Shown here in pieces: positions 34,638 to 45,370 of a stretch of 64,000 bases of DNA. The stretch is from assembly GCF_002952215.1 (NCBI RefSeq), contig NZ_CP022600.1, positions 124,001 to 188,000 of the forward strand. Direction: 5' to 3'. Made by a program: the position numbers and the translations under genes. Origin of the DNA: Porphyrobacter sp. HT-58-2 (lineage in GTDB: Bacteria > Pseudomonadota > Alphaproteobacteria > Sphingomonadales > Sphingomonadaceae). The stretch's first letter is position 1, and each line of letters opens with the position of its first letter. The notes under the pieces are model-generated. The model did no database searches and had not been told where the DNA came from. It saw only the letters and a program-made list of their open reading frames with translations.

Positions 34638-35285
34638 ATGATGACGAACGCCGCTTTCCTTGGCCGCATCGGCGCAGCGGTGGCTTGTTGCGCAACCCTT
34701 GCAGTCGCTTCGGCAGCGCTGGCACAGGCGGCACCTGAACGCGGTGTGTTCGTGACCCAGATCGGCGATGCCCCGCGCACCACCATCACTCAACGCAATG
34801 CCGACAGTCTTGCCCGCGTTGTGCAGGACGGGACGAACAATCAGACTGACCTTGTGCAGGAAGGCACCGCACCGCACCGCGCCCAGATCGCACAGGACGG
34901 GGACGACAACACCGTCAATGTCACGCAGGACGGCGATGGTTCGACCGACCTTACGCTGGTGCAGGAAGGCAATGCCAACTCAGCACTCGTGCTTCAACGC
35001 GAGGTATCCGTCGCGGAACAATCGACCGCGTCGATCTTGCAGCGCGGCAATGGCAACACGATCATCCTAGCCCAGAACGGCAGCGACAATGACGCCAGCC
35101 TCGAACAGCTTGGCGATGGCAACACCATGACTGCAAGCCAGCTCGACAATGGCAACCGCCTGCAATGGAGCCAAAACGGCGACGGGCTTGCCGATCTTCA
35201 GATCGTGCAAACCGGCGGAGGCAGCCTGCAGGTCACGCAAAGCAATATCGGCGGCGCTCAGTTCGCCCCGCCGCCGGGGGGATGA
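34638..35285 (+). CDS. CsgB-like short curlin, candidate nucleator
   Basis: 215 residues. ATG 34638 (or 34641; a GTG at 34632 is also in frame) gives signal peptide ending ASAALAQ-A. The mature part has curlin repeats (QDGTNNQTDLVQ, QDGDDNTVNVTQ, QLGDGNTMTASQ, QNGDGLADLQIVQ) that are fewer and contain more basic and hydrophobic residues than the giant curlins, as CsgB does relative to CsgA. The length is close to CsgA/CsgB. The stop overlaps the next start by ATGA, which suggests coordinated production with the following gene. The role as nucleator is inferred. Confidence 0.78.
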   Translation: MMTNAAFLGRIGAAVACCATLAVASAALAQAAPERGVFVTQIGDAPRTTITQRNADSLARVVQDGTNNQTDLVQEGTAPHRAQIAQDGDDNTVNVTQDGDGSTDLTLVQEGNANSALVLQREVSVAEQSTASILQRGNGNTIILAQNGSDNDASLEQLGDGNTMTASQLDNGNRLQWSQNGDGLADLQIVQTGGGSLQVTQSNIGGAQFAPPPGG

Positions 35286-36046
35286 TATCGCGAATGATCC
35301 GGCTGTTGCCTTCTGTTTTTCTTGCGCCGGGCATTGCCATGTTCGGCCTCGCCACGGCGGCAGCGGCGCAGCAGGCAGCCGATACGCCGACCAGCCGCAC
35401 TGAAGCCTCGCAGATCGAACAGGTGCCGGACAACGCCGGCGGCAAGGCCTATCTCGACACCGAGCGTCGCCTGCCTCCTGTTCCACGCCCGATCATGACA
35501 GAAGCACCGGGCCAGCAGATTTCGCGCGGAGCTGGCAATGCACCCGCCAGTCAGATCACCAGCCGCACGCAAGGCACACCGGGCGTTGCGCAATTGTCGA
35601 AGGCCGATCTCGACGCCACGCTGGCGCAGCTTACCCCTGCCGAACGCCGGGTGCTGCTGCAGGCGATCGAAGGCAGCGACATCTGCGAAGACCCGCCTGC
35701 CATCGCCGCGATCGTGACCTTGTGCCAGAACCGGATCGAAACCCGGTCGCAGGAATTCACCCGCGCATCTGAACGTCCGGTTTCCGCCGAGGAACGTCTG
35801 CTGCGTGGCGATTTCGACAATAGCGGGCTGCCGACAGTCAATCAGGTGATCGAGCGGCTGGCGCGGAGCGGCGCATCAAGCGGTGATTTCAGCAATCAGG
35901 CGATAGCTTCGATCGTGCTCGGCGGCCCGGCCTCGCCACCGGCGCGGCCGAACGATGAAGCCTTGCCCGACACGCAGGCCTTCGGCGAGGAAACGCAGGC
36001 GCTGATCAATGCCCTGATCAACCAGCTTGGAGGCCGCGCGCCATGA
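35282..36046 (+). CDS. Exported protein of unknown function in the curli operon
   Basis: 254 residues. The ATG at 35282 overlaps the CsgB-like stop, and its own stop overlaps csgH (ATGA), so it is tightly coupled in the curli operon. Signal peptide or N-terminal anchor in residues 5-28 (LLPSVFLAPGIAMFGLATAA, cut after AAAAQ). After a Pro/Gln/Thr-rich stretch come a helical part (LSKADLDATLAQLTPAERRV), two cysteines spaced 16 apart (GSDICEDPP and VTLCQNRIETRS), and SAEERLLRGDFDNSGLPTV. No curlin repeats. I do not recognise a named family; it is a candidate curli accessory factor, perhaps doing what CsgE does, since no CsgE is seen. Confidence 0.75.
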   Translation: MISRMIRLLPSVFLAPGIAMFGLATAAAAQQAADTPTSRTEASQIEQVPDNAGGKAYLDTERRLPPVPRPIMTEAPGQQISRGAGNAPASQITSRTQGTPGVAQLSKADLDATLAQLTPAERRVLLQAIEGSDICEDPPAIAAIVTLCQNRIETRSQEFTRASERPVSAEERLLRGDFDNSGLPTVNQVIERLARSGASSGDFSNQAIASIVLGGPASPPARPNDEALPDTQAFGEETQALINALINQLGGRAP

Positions 36047-36396
36047 CCGGCGCCCTGCCTGCCAGCGCCGCTGCGCTGCTGCTGCTTGCTCCAACCACGG
36101 TGACCGCCATGACTGACGAACCCCATGCTCTCACCCTCGATGTCCGCGAGGATGCCGGAACAATCGTCGTTCAGCTGGTCGGCTTTGCCCCGGAAGCCCG
36201 GCAGGTCAGCTATGCGCTGGAGGTGACCGGCCAATCGACATCGCGGCACAAGGGCAAGACGATGCTCGCCGCCGGCACACGCGCCGTGCTTTCGACCATG
36301 CGGACAACTGCCGGGGAGAACTGGTGCGTGACGCTGCAGGCCGAAGAAGAGGGCCGGGAACCTTACGAGATTACCCAGGGCAGCTGCACGAAGTAA
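36043..36396 (+). CDS. csgH: Curli chaperone/inhibitor CsgH
   Basis: 117 residues with a signal peptide (ALPASAAALLLLAPTTVTA). The mature domain is a small beta-sandwich (LTLDVREDAGTIVVQLVGF, VSYALEVTGQSTSRHKGKT) ending in WCVTLQAEEEG and SCTK, with two Cys likely bridged. This is the CsgC/CsgH family, which keeps curlin from assembling inside the periplasm; CsgH is the alphaproteobacterial form. Coupled by a 4-base overlap to the gene before and the last plus-strand gene of the curli cluster. Confidence 0.85.
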   Translation: MTGALPASAAALLLLAPTTVTAMTDEPHALTLDVREDAGTIVVQLVGFAPEARQVSYALEVTGQSTSRHKGKTMLAAGTRAVLSTMRTTAGENWCVTLQAEEEGREPYEITQGSCTK

Positions 36397-36401
36397 GGGA
36401 C

Positions 36402-37967
36402 TCAGCGACGGATCTGACCGATCCCGGTGCTGCCGAGCCCGCGTTCGGGCGCGCTGATCTGATCAATATGAACCTTGCGTCCGGCTTTGGGCCGGGGATC
36501 GACATTCCCGACATTGAACTCGTCATAGACCGGATCATAGCTGATCGGGATGCCCTGTGCCTGGAGTTCGGCCAACGAATACCAGGCATCGCTGGCCGAT
36601 GAGGCACGAAGGCGGGCGAGCTTGGCCGGGTCGAACCGATCGCCCAGAAAATCGATGATCGAGCCGAGCCGGACTCTGAGGCCGCTGGTGGTCTGCTGGA
36701 AATCGACGGCGCCAGCGGACTTGCCGTCGATGCGGGTCACAAGCTGCGACTTGATGTCGATCTCGTAGTTGGGATTGCTGGCACCAAGGCCGGGTGCAGC
36801 GGCGGGTGCCACCGCAGCGCGCGGAATAGCCGTGATCGCAGGCTTTGGTGCCGGGGCAGGAGCCGAAGCGGGCGGCGATGACGCAACGGGCGCGACAACC
36901 CGCGAGCGGGCAGGCGGTGTCGCCACACTGGCAGGCGCCACTGCCACCAACGCAGGCCGCGCCGCAGGAGTCGCGATGGGTGCGGCCGCCGCAGTCCGCG
37001 ACGGAGCGGGAGCAAGCGACCTCGTATTCGCCGCCGGGGCAGCAGGGGCAGGCAGCAATGGCCGTTCCGCAGTCCGCGATGTCGCCATTCCACCCGATGC
37101 GGACCGGGGCGCTTCCAGCGCCGGGGCCTGTCTGGGTAGAGCGGTGGCCGCGGCTGTCGCAGCAGGAGCCGCACTTACGGCCTGAGCAGGAGCCGAGGCC
37201 GAATTCGGAGCCGCAGCCGGACGACCGGCAACCGCCGCCCCCAGTCTAGCCTGCTCCGGTTGAGGCAGAAGCGCTGCGAAGCTGCCCTTCACGGAACCGA
37301 GCACAGGATCGGACGGCGCCGCAACCGGCATGCGTTCCTCGGCACCAACAGCGAGAGCCGCAGCCTCAGGCTCAGGCGCTGCAATGATCGCTGCTGCTTG
37401 CGGGAGTTCGACCTCTGCCAGCGGCACCGGCGCAATCGGCACAACCGCAAGCCGCGCCGGTTCTTGCGGCACATCTAGCGGCTGTGCGCGGCCCATCGGC
37501 GTTCTGGGGATCGCAGGTGCTGCGACAAAAGCGACAGGGTCGGCTGCGGACGCCGCAAGGCTGGGCGCAGCAGCCGGCAGAGGCGGTGCGACGGGACGGA
37601 TTGCTTCCGCTTCGACCGGAGCGGCCGCCACGGCCTCCACCGCTCGGCGACCTGCCGGGAGCGGTCTGATCTGGTCGGATACCTTGAGCAGGGGCGCATA
37701 ACGCACACCGTCCAGCGCGCCCTCGCCTTCATTGGGCAAGCGCTTGGCCCCTGCCTGACTACGCGAAGCATTCGGCTCAAGCGGTTCAAGCCCCTGCGAG
37801 CCTTCCGTCAGGTCGCCTGCACCAACCGAAAATTCGGGAACCGTGAGCGCGGCCACAACCACAACGCTTCCGGGCAGCGCTCGCGCCCAGAACCGCGCCA
37901 TAGAAGCGCGCTTGCGGCGCTCGCCACTGCCCTCGTCAGGCTGGTCGGTTTCCACAGTGATATTCAC
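36402..37967 (-). CDS. Membrane-anchored Pro/Ala-rich protein with conserved C-terminal domain
   Basis: 521 residues from GTG 37967, chosen because GGGGG lies just upstream; a TTG at 37979 would add four residues. A short acidic cytoplasmic start is followed by one membrane helix (ALPGSVVVVAALTVPEF), then about 330 residues very rich in Ala and Pro (periplasmic spacer), then a globular domain of about 115 residues starting NYEIDIKSQLVTRIDGK and including RVRLGSIIDFLGDRF and GIPISYDPVYDEFNVG. The build resembles TonB-like proteins spanning the periplasm. It converges on csgH with a 5-base gap. No family recognised; a role in curli export or envelope linkage is only inferred from position. Confidence 0.7.
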   Translation of the reverse strand: MNITVETDQPDEGSGERRKRASMARFWARALPGSVVVVAALTVPEFSVGAGDLTEGSQGLEPLEPNASRSQAGAKRLPNEGEGALDGVRYAPLLKVSDQIRPLPAGRRAVEAVAAAPVEAEAIRPVAPPLPAAAPSLAASAADPVAFVAAPAIPRTPMGRAQPLDVPQEPARLAVVPIAPVPLAEVELPQAAAIIAAPEPEAAALAVGAEERMPVAAPSDPVLGSVKGSFAALLPQPEQARLGAAVAGRPAAAPNSASAPAQAVSAAPAATAAATALPRQAPALEAPRSASGGMATSRTAERPLLPAPAAPAANTRSLAPAPSRTAAAAPIATPAARPALVAVAPASVATPPARSRVVAPVASSPPASAPAPAPKPAITAIPRAAVAPAAAPGLGASNPNYEIDIKSQLVTRIDGKSAGAVDFQQTTSGLRVRLGSIIDFLGDRFDPAKLARLRASSASDAWYSLAELQAQGIPISYDPVYDEFNVGNVDPRPKAGRKVHIDQISAPERGLGSTGIGQIRR

Positions 37968-38183
37968 GTCATCCCCCAAGTAGAAATACTATGGGAGGCG
38001 ACGCCGATTCGGCAAAGCGGAATCCGCCGAAAACCGCGATTTTCCGCCAATGTTCTATGCCTGTTCACGCGATTGGGTTGGCAAAGATCGTCTCGCTGCC
38101 CGGATCAAGGCATTTGCGCTTTCCCCGAATCGCCCCCGCGCCTATCCGGGCCGGCTCGCCAGTCGGTGGGCAAGCGAAAGATC

Positions 38184-39569
38184 ATGCAACAGGCGACCAC
38201 TTTCTCGACGCCCGGCTGGGGGCAGGAACTGCGCGCGACGCTCGGCATCGCGGGGCCGCTGGCGGCTGCCAATCTGCTGCAGATGCTCACCTATGCCATC
38301 GACGTGATCTTCATCGCGCGGCTGGGCGAGAAGGAACTGGCCGCATCGGCGCTGGCGGTCTCGCTATTCGGGCTGGTGCTGTGGGCGCTGACGGGCCTCA
38401 CCGGAGCGGTCGCACCGCTGATCGCCGAGGCAATCGGCGCCCGCGCACCGGCGCTGCGCCCGGTGCGACGTGCCGTACGGATGGCGCTGTGGCTGGCGAT
38501 GATGGCCGGGATCGGCGGCATGGGCCTGTGCCTGCTGCTTGACCCGATCATGCGCATCTCCGGTCAGCAGCCCGCGATCATCGCTCTCGCCAATCAGTAC
38601 AACACCGTCATTGTGGTCTCGATGGTGCCGATGCTGCTGTCTTCGGTGTTGCGCAATTTCGTCTCGGCACTGGGGCGTCCGATCTTCGCCACCGCGATCA
38701 CCGGGATGGGCGTGTTCGTGAACGGCATCGCCAATTACGCCTTCATCTTCGGCGAATTGGGCGCGCCCGAGCTGGGATTGGCGGGTGCGGCCGTGGCAAC
38801 AATCATCACCGCGCTGTTCACCCTGGGCGCCTATGTGGTGGCGATCCGCATGGACAAGCGCCTGCACCGCTATCACGTTTTCGGACGCCTATGGTCACCC
38901 GATTGGGCGCGCTTGAAGCAGATTGCGCGGATCGGCGCTCCGATTGCGCTCACCATCACGGCGGAAGCGGGGATCTTTGGCGCGGCAGCGTTCCTGATGG
39001 GGCGCTTCGGCGCGGCGGAACTGGCGGGACATACGGTGGCGCTGCAACTCGCCAGCCTCGCCTTTCAGGTGCCGTTCGGCGTTGGGCAAGCCGCCGCGAT
39101 CCGGGTCGGCTATCACTATGGCGCGCATGACCGCGCCGGGGTGGCCCGCGCAGGGTGGGTGGCGTTGGCGATTGGTGCGGGGTTCATGACCATCACAGCA
39201 GGCGCGATGATCCTCGCCCCCGAATGGCTGCTGCGCATCTATGTCGATCCAGACGCTGCCGCCAATGCCGCGCTGGTCGGCTTTGCCCTGCAATACCTGC
39301 TGCTTGCCGCGATCTTCCAGCTGGCCGACGGGGTACAAGCCGTGGCTGCCGGCGCGCTGCGCGGCCTGCAGGACACCCGCGTGCCGATGTGGATCGCGAT
39401 CTTCAGCTACTGGGTGCCGGGGATCGGCCTGTCGGTCGGCCTCGGCTTTTTCACCCCGCTTGAGGGGACAGGCGTGTGGATCGGGTTGGCGACCGGCCTG
39501 TTCTTTGCCGCCATAGGATTGATCTGGCGCTGGCACTGGCGCGAGACGCTAGGGCTGGTGCGGGGTTAG
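38184..39569 (+). CDS. MATE family multidrug/sodium antiporter
   Basis: 461 residues and about 12 membrane helices, in two related halves (LGIAGPLAAANLLQMLTYAI at the start of the first, IARIGAPIALTITAEAGIFG at the start of the second). It belongs to the NorM-like MATE efflux group, which exports cationic compounds in exchange for Na+ or H+; the motif VDVIFIARLGEKELAA in its local form (IDVIFIARLG) is typical. ATG 38184 is preferred to the longer frame from 38073. It ends by sharing bases TTAG with the stop of the convergent channel gene. The substrate cannot be inferred. Confidence 0.88.
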   Translation: MQQATTFSTPGWGQELRATLGIAGPLAAANLLQMLTYAIDVIFIARLGEKELAASALAVSLFGLVLWALTGLTGAVAPLIAEAIGARAPALRPVRRAVRMALWLAMMAGIGGMGLCLLLDPIMRISGQQPAIIALANQYNTVIVVSMVPMLLSSVLRNFVSALGRPIFATAITGMGVFVNGIANYAFIFGELGAPELGLAGAAVATIITALFTLGAYVVAIRMDKRLHRYHVFGRLWSPDWARLKQIARIGAPIALTITAEAGIFGAAAFLMGRFGAAELAGHTVALQLASLAFQVPFGVGQAAAIRVGYHYGAHDRAGVARAGWVALAIGAGFMTITAGAMILAPEWLLRIYVDPDAAANAALVGFALQYLLLAAIFQLADGVQAVAAGALRGLQDTRVPMWIAIFSYWVPGIGLSVGLGFFTPLEGTGVWIGLATGLFFAAIGLIWRWHWRETLGLVRG

Positions 39570-40441
39570 ACTGCCGCAGTGATCGTCCTTACTTCGCGCT
39601 GCGGGAAGGGGATCGAAATACCTGCTTCATCGAACCGCTGCTTGGCCGCCTCGGTCAAAGCCCAGGACAGGCCGAGATAGTCTTCGGTATTGCACCACAC
39701 CCGAAGGCCCATGGTAACCGCACTGTCAGCCAGCGCGGCAACGAATACCACCGGTTCCGGATCAGCCAGCACGCGCTGGTCAGCATCGGCCAGCGCCAGC
39801 AGCTCGCCGCGCGCCTTCTCGATGCTGTCCGAATAGGAAATCCCGATAAGCAGTTCGAACCGCCGCGTCGGCATCCGCGAGAAATTGACGATCGGCTTGT
39901 TCCACAATTCGTTGTTGGGAACCATCACATAGAGGCCGTCATATTGCAGGATTTCGGTCGTGAAGAGCCCGATCCCCTGAACCGTGCCGGTGACAACGCC
40001 CGCGGTGATCGCCTCGCCCACCCTGAAGGGGCGCTGGATCAGGATCATCACACCCGCCGCGACATTGCTGAGCGTGCCTTGCAACGCGAGGCCGACGGCG
40101 AGCGCAAGGCCGCCCAGCGCCGCGATGATCGTGGTCGTCTGCACCCCGAACTGGGTGAGCACGGTCACGCCCACCACCACCCAGAGAGCATATTTGATGA
40201 TGTTGCTGAGGAACTTGGCAACCGTGGGCTCGATCCGGCCGGAACGGGTCAAGGCCCGGTCTGCCCCCTTGGACAGCAAACGGGCCAGGATAACCCCTAT
40301 GACCAGCACCAGCGTCGCCCCGACAAGGTGAGGGATGCTTTCACGCAGCCACGCCAGTCCCTGCGCAGCCATGTCGATCTCGTCACCGAAGTTGGCGGCA
40401 AGTTTTGGCGGCAGTTTGGTCGGCAGCTTGGGGGCAGTCAT
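39566..40441 (-). CDS. Small-conductance mechanosensitive channel (MscS family)
   Basis: 291 residues. Three membrane helices, with the pore helix ALGGLALAVGLALQGTLSN followed by the beta domain signature RPFRVGEAITAGVVTGTVQ and VPNNELWNKPIVNFSR. It opens on hypo-osmotic stress to release solutes. ATG 40441 gives the expected short N-terminus; the frame to 40627 is rejected. It is convergent with the MATE gene and divergent from groES, with its promoter in the 200 bases upstream. Confidence 0.92.
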   Translation of the reverse strand: MTAPKLPTKLPPKLAANFGDEIDMAAQGLAWLRESIPHLVGATLVLVIGVILARLLSKGADRALTRSGRIEPTVAKFLSNIIKYALWVVVGVTVLTQFGVQTTTIIAALGGLALAVGLALQGTLSNVAAGVMILIQRPFRVGEAITAGVVTGTVQGIGLFTTEILQYDGLYVMVPNNELWNKPIVNFSRMPTRRFELLIGISYSDSIEKARGELLALADADQRVLADPEPVVFVAALADSAVTMGLRVWCNTEDYLGLSWALTEAAKQRFDEAGISIPFPQREVRTITAAV

Positions 40442-40590
40442 GGGGGTAAGGCGCTCCTTGTTAAGAGCGGCTCTCGATAACCGACCAGACCCGCGCTGGC
40501 CACCCCGCACGAAAAATCGCCGCCGAAACGAAAATTTTTTGCACTGACAGGTCTTGATTCCTTCTGCCCCCCAGACCACATGCCGCCGCG

Positions 40591-40617
40591 TTGGCACTCT
40601 CGGACGGAGAGTGCCAA
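40591..40617 (+). promoter_or_regulatory. CIRCE element (HrcA operator)
   Basis: TTGGCACTC, nine bases, GAGTGCCAA: a perfect inverted repeat with one base per arm differing from the consensus TTAGCACTC-N9-GAGTGCTAA. It stands 34 bases before groES. It implies HrcA control of groESL. A possible heat-shock -35 (CTTGATT at 40553-40559) lies just upstream. Confidence 0.92.
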
Positions 40618-40650
40618 GCCAACTCATTCATTCAAGGAAAGGTCATACAC

Positions 40651-40938
40651 ATGGCATTTCGTCCGCTGCACGACCGCGTTGTGGTCCGTCGCATCGAAGC
40701 CGACACCAAGACCGCTGGCGGCATCATCATCCCCGACAGTGCCCAGGAAAAGCCGAGCGAAGGCGAAGTCGTCGCCGTCGGCGAAGGCGCCCGTGACGAC
40801 GATGGCGACCGCATCCCGATGGACGTCAAGGTCGGCGACCGCGTGCTGTTCGGCAAGTGGTCGGGCACCGAAGTCAAGATCAACGGCGAAGACCTGCTGA
40901 TCATGAAGGAAAGCGACATCATGGGGATCGTCGGCTGA
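40651..40938 (+). CDS. groES: Co-chaperonin GroES
   Basis: 95 residues. [20 protein letters not shown] then [20 protein letters not shown] is the standard GroES start with its mobile loop, which docks to GroEL. ATG 40651 follows AAGGAAAGG; the longer frame from 40591 overlaps CIRCE and is not used. First gene of the groESL operon, 53 bases before groEL, under CIRCE. Confidence 0.97.
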   Translation: MAFRPLHDRVVVRRIEADTKTAGGIIIPDSAQEKPSEGEVVAVGEGARDDDGDRIPMDVKVGDRVLFGKWSGTEVKINGEDLLIMKESDIMGIVG

Positions 40939-40946
40939 TAGCCTGA

Positions 40947-42623
<1,677 letters not shown>

Positions 42624-42923
42624 GCCGCGAGGGCGGGCGGAGCGAGCCACGCTCGCACCGCCACGCCCAAGGCCGGCCAGCGGGGCCGCGAGGCCCCGTC
42701 TGACGACTCGGGCTTCGCCCGAGGCGGCCCAAGGCACCAAAATACGAAACCCCGGCGGATCACTCCGCCGGGGTTTTTTCATTGTCCGTCAGCAATCATC
42801 GGCAAATCGCATCACAGTTATCAGGACAAGCCGTTTCCCCATCGCAGCTGCCCGCCCTAAGCGCCCCGGTGCTGCGGGGCTTTGCCCCCGCGTTTCAGTG
42901 ACCAACACAAACGGGGTTCGACA
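42624..42923. other. Intergenic region between groEL and katG
   Basis: 300 bases. It holds three GC hairpins: GGGGCC/GGCCCC (42682-42697), CTCGGGC/GCCCGAG (42707-42723) and the groEL terminator (42748-42779). The remaining 140 bases before katG must carry its promoter; no clear OxyR-type site is evident by eye. Confidence 0.5.
42748..42779 (+). terminator. Rho-independent terminator after groEL
   Basis: AACCCCGGCGGA and TCCGCCGGGGTT, twelve pairs with a TCAC loop, then a run of T to 42779. Confidence 0.93.
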
Positions 42924-45185
42924 ATGAAAACCACAATCAAGGGGCTCTTGCTCCTGTCCTCCAGCCTGATCCTTACCATGCCCGCCGCCGCGACCCCGCC
43001 CGGCTTCAACGAGCCCGGCATGGGCCGCGCCGCCATGCCGCAGACCGAAGCCGCCCCGCGCAACGTCCAAGGCTGGTGGCCGAACGTGGTCGACCTGACC
43101 CGTCTGCGCCAGAACGAATACAATCCAGATCCCAATGGCGCGGACTTCGACTACGCTGCCGAATTCGCCAAGCTCGATCTGAAGGCGGTGAAGGCCGACA
43201 TCAACGCCGCGCTGACGGATTCGCAGGACTGGTGGCCCGCGGACTATGGCAATTATGCTGGTCTGTTCATCCGCCTCGCCTGGCACTCGGCCGGCACCTA
43301 TCGCTCGGGTGACGGGCGCGGGGGTTCGGACGGCGGTCAGATCCGTTTCGAACCGCTGAATTCGTGGCCCGACAACGGCAATCTCGACAAGGCCCGCCGC
43401 GTGCTGTGGCCGGTCAAGCAGAAGTATGGCGCGGCGCTTTCGTGGGCCGACCTCATCATCCTGTCGGGTAACGTCGCGCTGGAGAACACCGGCTTCAAGA
43501 CTTACGGCTTTTCCGGTGGCCGCGCCGATGCGTGGGAGCCGGAGCTGGTCTATTGGGGCCCGGAAACCAAGTTCCTGACCTCCGAGCGCAACGCGGAAGG
43601 CGAAAACCTCGACAACCCGCTCGGCGCGACCGAGATGGGCCTGATCTACGTCAACCCCGAAGGTCCGGAAGGCAACCCCGATATCCTCGCCTCGGCCAAG
43701 CAGATCCGCACCACCTTTGGCCGGATGGGCATGAATGACGAGGAAACCGTCGCCCTGATCGTCGGTGGTCACACCATCGGCAAGATGCACGGCGCGCGCA
43801 AGGCGGCTGACTGCATCGGCAAGGAACCGGCGGCAGAGGGCGTCGAGGCGCAAGGCCTTGGCTGGAAAAACGCCTGCGGCACCGGCGTCGGCAAGGATGC
43901 CACCACCAGCGGGCTTGAAGGCGCATGGACCGCGACCCCCGTCACCTGGAGCAGCAACTACCTCGACAACCTCTATGCCTTCGAATGGAAGCTCACCACC
44001 AGCCCGGCAGGCGCCAAGCAGTGGGAGCCGATGAATGCGGCGGATGTGAAGTTCGTCCCCGATGCCTTCGATCCGAACGTTACGCACGCGCCGGTGATGC
44101 TGACCACCGACCTCGCGCTGCGCTATGATCCGGCTTACGGCGAAATCACCCAGCGCTGGGTCAAGAACCCCGAACTGATGGACGAAGCCTTCGCCCGCGC
44201 GTGGTTCAAGCTGACCCACCGCGACATGGGTCCCAAGGCGCGTTACGTCGGTGCGGAAGTTCCGGCCGAAGACCTGATCTGGCAGGATCCGCTGCCCAAG
44301 GCCGATTACGCCATGATCGAGGCCGGCGATGTCGTGACGCTGAAGGATGCGATCCGCAAGACCGGGCTCAGCCGTTCGGAACTGGTGCGCACGGCATGGG
44401 CTTCAGCTGTCACCTTCCGTGACACCGACATGCGCGGCGGTGCCAATGGCGCGCGCATCCGGCTCGCTCCGCAGAAGGACTGGGGCCTGAACGATCCCGC
44501 CACCATCGCCAAGGTGGTGAAGGCGCTGGAAGGCGTGCAGTCCAGCTTCAATGCGCGTTCGGGCGCAAAGAAGGTCTCGATCGCCGATCTGGTGGTGCTC
44601 GGCGGCGTGGTCGCGGTGGAAGATGCGGCCAAGGCGGCGGGGCAGACCATCACCGTGCCCTTCACTCCGGGCCGGGTCGATGCCACCGACGCGCACACTG
44701 ATGCCGAAAGCTTCGAACTGCTGCGCCCGGTGGCTGACGCCTTCCGCAACTTCTACAGCGATCAGGCGCGCCTGACCCCGACTCAGATGATGATCGATCA
44801 GGCTGATACGCTGAGCCTGACCGTCCCGGAAATGACGGTGCTGGTGGCGGGGATGCGGATGCTCGATGCCAACACCGGCGGGGCGAAGCACGGCGTGTTC
44901 ACCGACACGCCCGGCACGCTCAGCAACGACTTCTTCGTCAACCTGCTCGACATGGGCAATGAGTGGAAGCCGGCGGCGAACAAGGGCCTGTATGAAGGGC
45001 GCGACCGCAAGACCGGCGCGCTCAAGTGGACGGCAACCGAGGTCGACCTGGTGTTCGGTTCCAATTCGGAACTGCGCGCCGTGGCGGAGACCTATGCCGT
45101 CGCCGGTGGCGAGGCGAAGTTCGCGGAAGACTTCGCCAAGGCCTGGAACAAGGTCATGATGCTGGACCGCTTCGACGTGAAGTAA
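42924..45185 (+). CDS. katG: Exported catalase-peroxidase
   Basis: 753 residues with the two-domain KatG build. The active-site helix [11 protein letters not shown] has the distal Arg, Trp and His; the Trp-Tyr-Met cross-link partners are this Trp, Tyr in [15 protein letters not shown] and Met in [10 protein letters not shown]; the proximal heme His is in [12 protein letters not shown]. Unlike common cytoplasmic KatG it starts with a signal peptide, [20 protein letters not shown] followed by AAA, so it should act in the periplasm. Two cysteines, Cys297 and Cys318, in the loop after the proximal helix could form a disulfide. ATG 42924 is chosen because it gives the clean signal; the frame from 42882 does not. 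Confidence 0.93.
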   Translation: MKTTIKGLLLLSSSLILTMPAAATPPGFNEPGMGRAAMPQTEAAPRNVQGWWPNVVDLTRLRQNEYNPDPNGADFDYAAEFAKLDLKAVKADINAALTDSQDWWPADYGNYAGLFIRLAWHSAGTYRSGDGRGGSDGGQIRFEPLNSWPDNGNLDKARRVLWPVKQKYGAALSWADLIILSGNVALENTGFKTYGFSGGRADAWEPELVYWGPETKFLTSERNAEGENLDNPLGATEMGLIYVNPEGPEGNPDILASAKQIRTTFGRMGMNDEETVALIVGGHTIGKMHGARKAADCIGKEPAAEGVEAQGLGWKNACGTGVGKDATTSGLEGAWTATPVTWSSNYLDNLYAFEWKLTTSPAGAKQWEPMNAADVKFVPDAFDPNVTHAPVMLTTDLALRYDPAYGEITQRWVKNPELMDEAFARAWFKLTHRDMGPKARYVGAEVPAEDLIWQDPLPKADYAMIEAGDVVTLKDAIRKTGLSRSELVRTAWASAVTFRDTDMRGGANGARIRLAPQKDWGLNDPATIAKVVKALEGVQSSFNARSGAKKVSIADLVVLGGVVAVEDAAKAAGQTITVPFTPGRVDATDAHTDAESFELLRPVADAFRNFYSDQARLTPTQMMIDQADTLSLTVPEMTVLVAGMRMLDANTGGAKHGVFTDTPGTLSNDFFVNLLDMGNEWKPAANKGLYEGRDRKTGALKWTATEVDLVFGSNSELRAVAETYAVAGGEAKFAEDFAKAWNKVMMLDRFDVK

Positions 45186-45213
45186 GGTCGGCAATTCCAG
45201 CCTGAAGACACGA

Positions 45214-45243
45214 AACCCCGGTGGAGCGATCCGCCGGGGTTTT
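45214..45243 (+). terminator. Rho-independent terminator after katG
   Basis: AACCCCGGTGGA and TCCGCCGGGGTT with loop GCGA, followed by TTTT; almost the same sequence as the groEL terminator. Confidence 0.85.
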
Positions 45244-45285
45244 ACTTGCGGGACACCGCGTCTGCGGCTCAAGCCCGGAATTGGA

Positions 45286-45308
45286 TGCTCACCCCTGATC
45301 CACCGCAC
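45286..45308. repeat. 23-base direct repeat, copy 1
   Basis: Identical to 45384-45406, which is inside the 3' end of glpX. The unit begins TGCTCACCCC and ends CCACCGCAC. This copy lies outside the gene, 98 bases from the other. Confidence 0.8.
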
Positions 45309-45370
45309 GTCCTTGTCAGGTGGTGCGGAAAACCAGTTCGCCAGCAGCAACCGCAGCGCCCCTCAGCCAG

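Noticed and set aside
42789..44219. Minus-strand 476-codon frame over katG
   Set aside because: Shadow of katG, of the same kind as the others; low-complexity translation.
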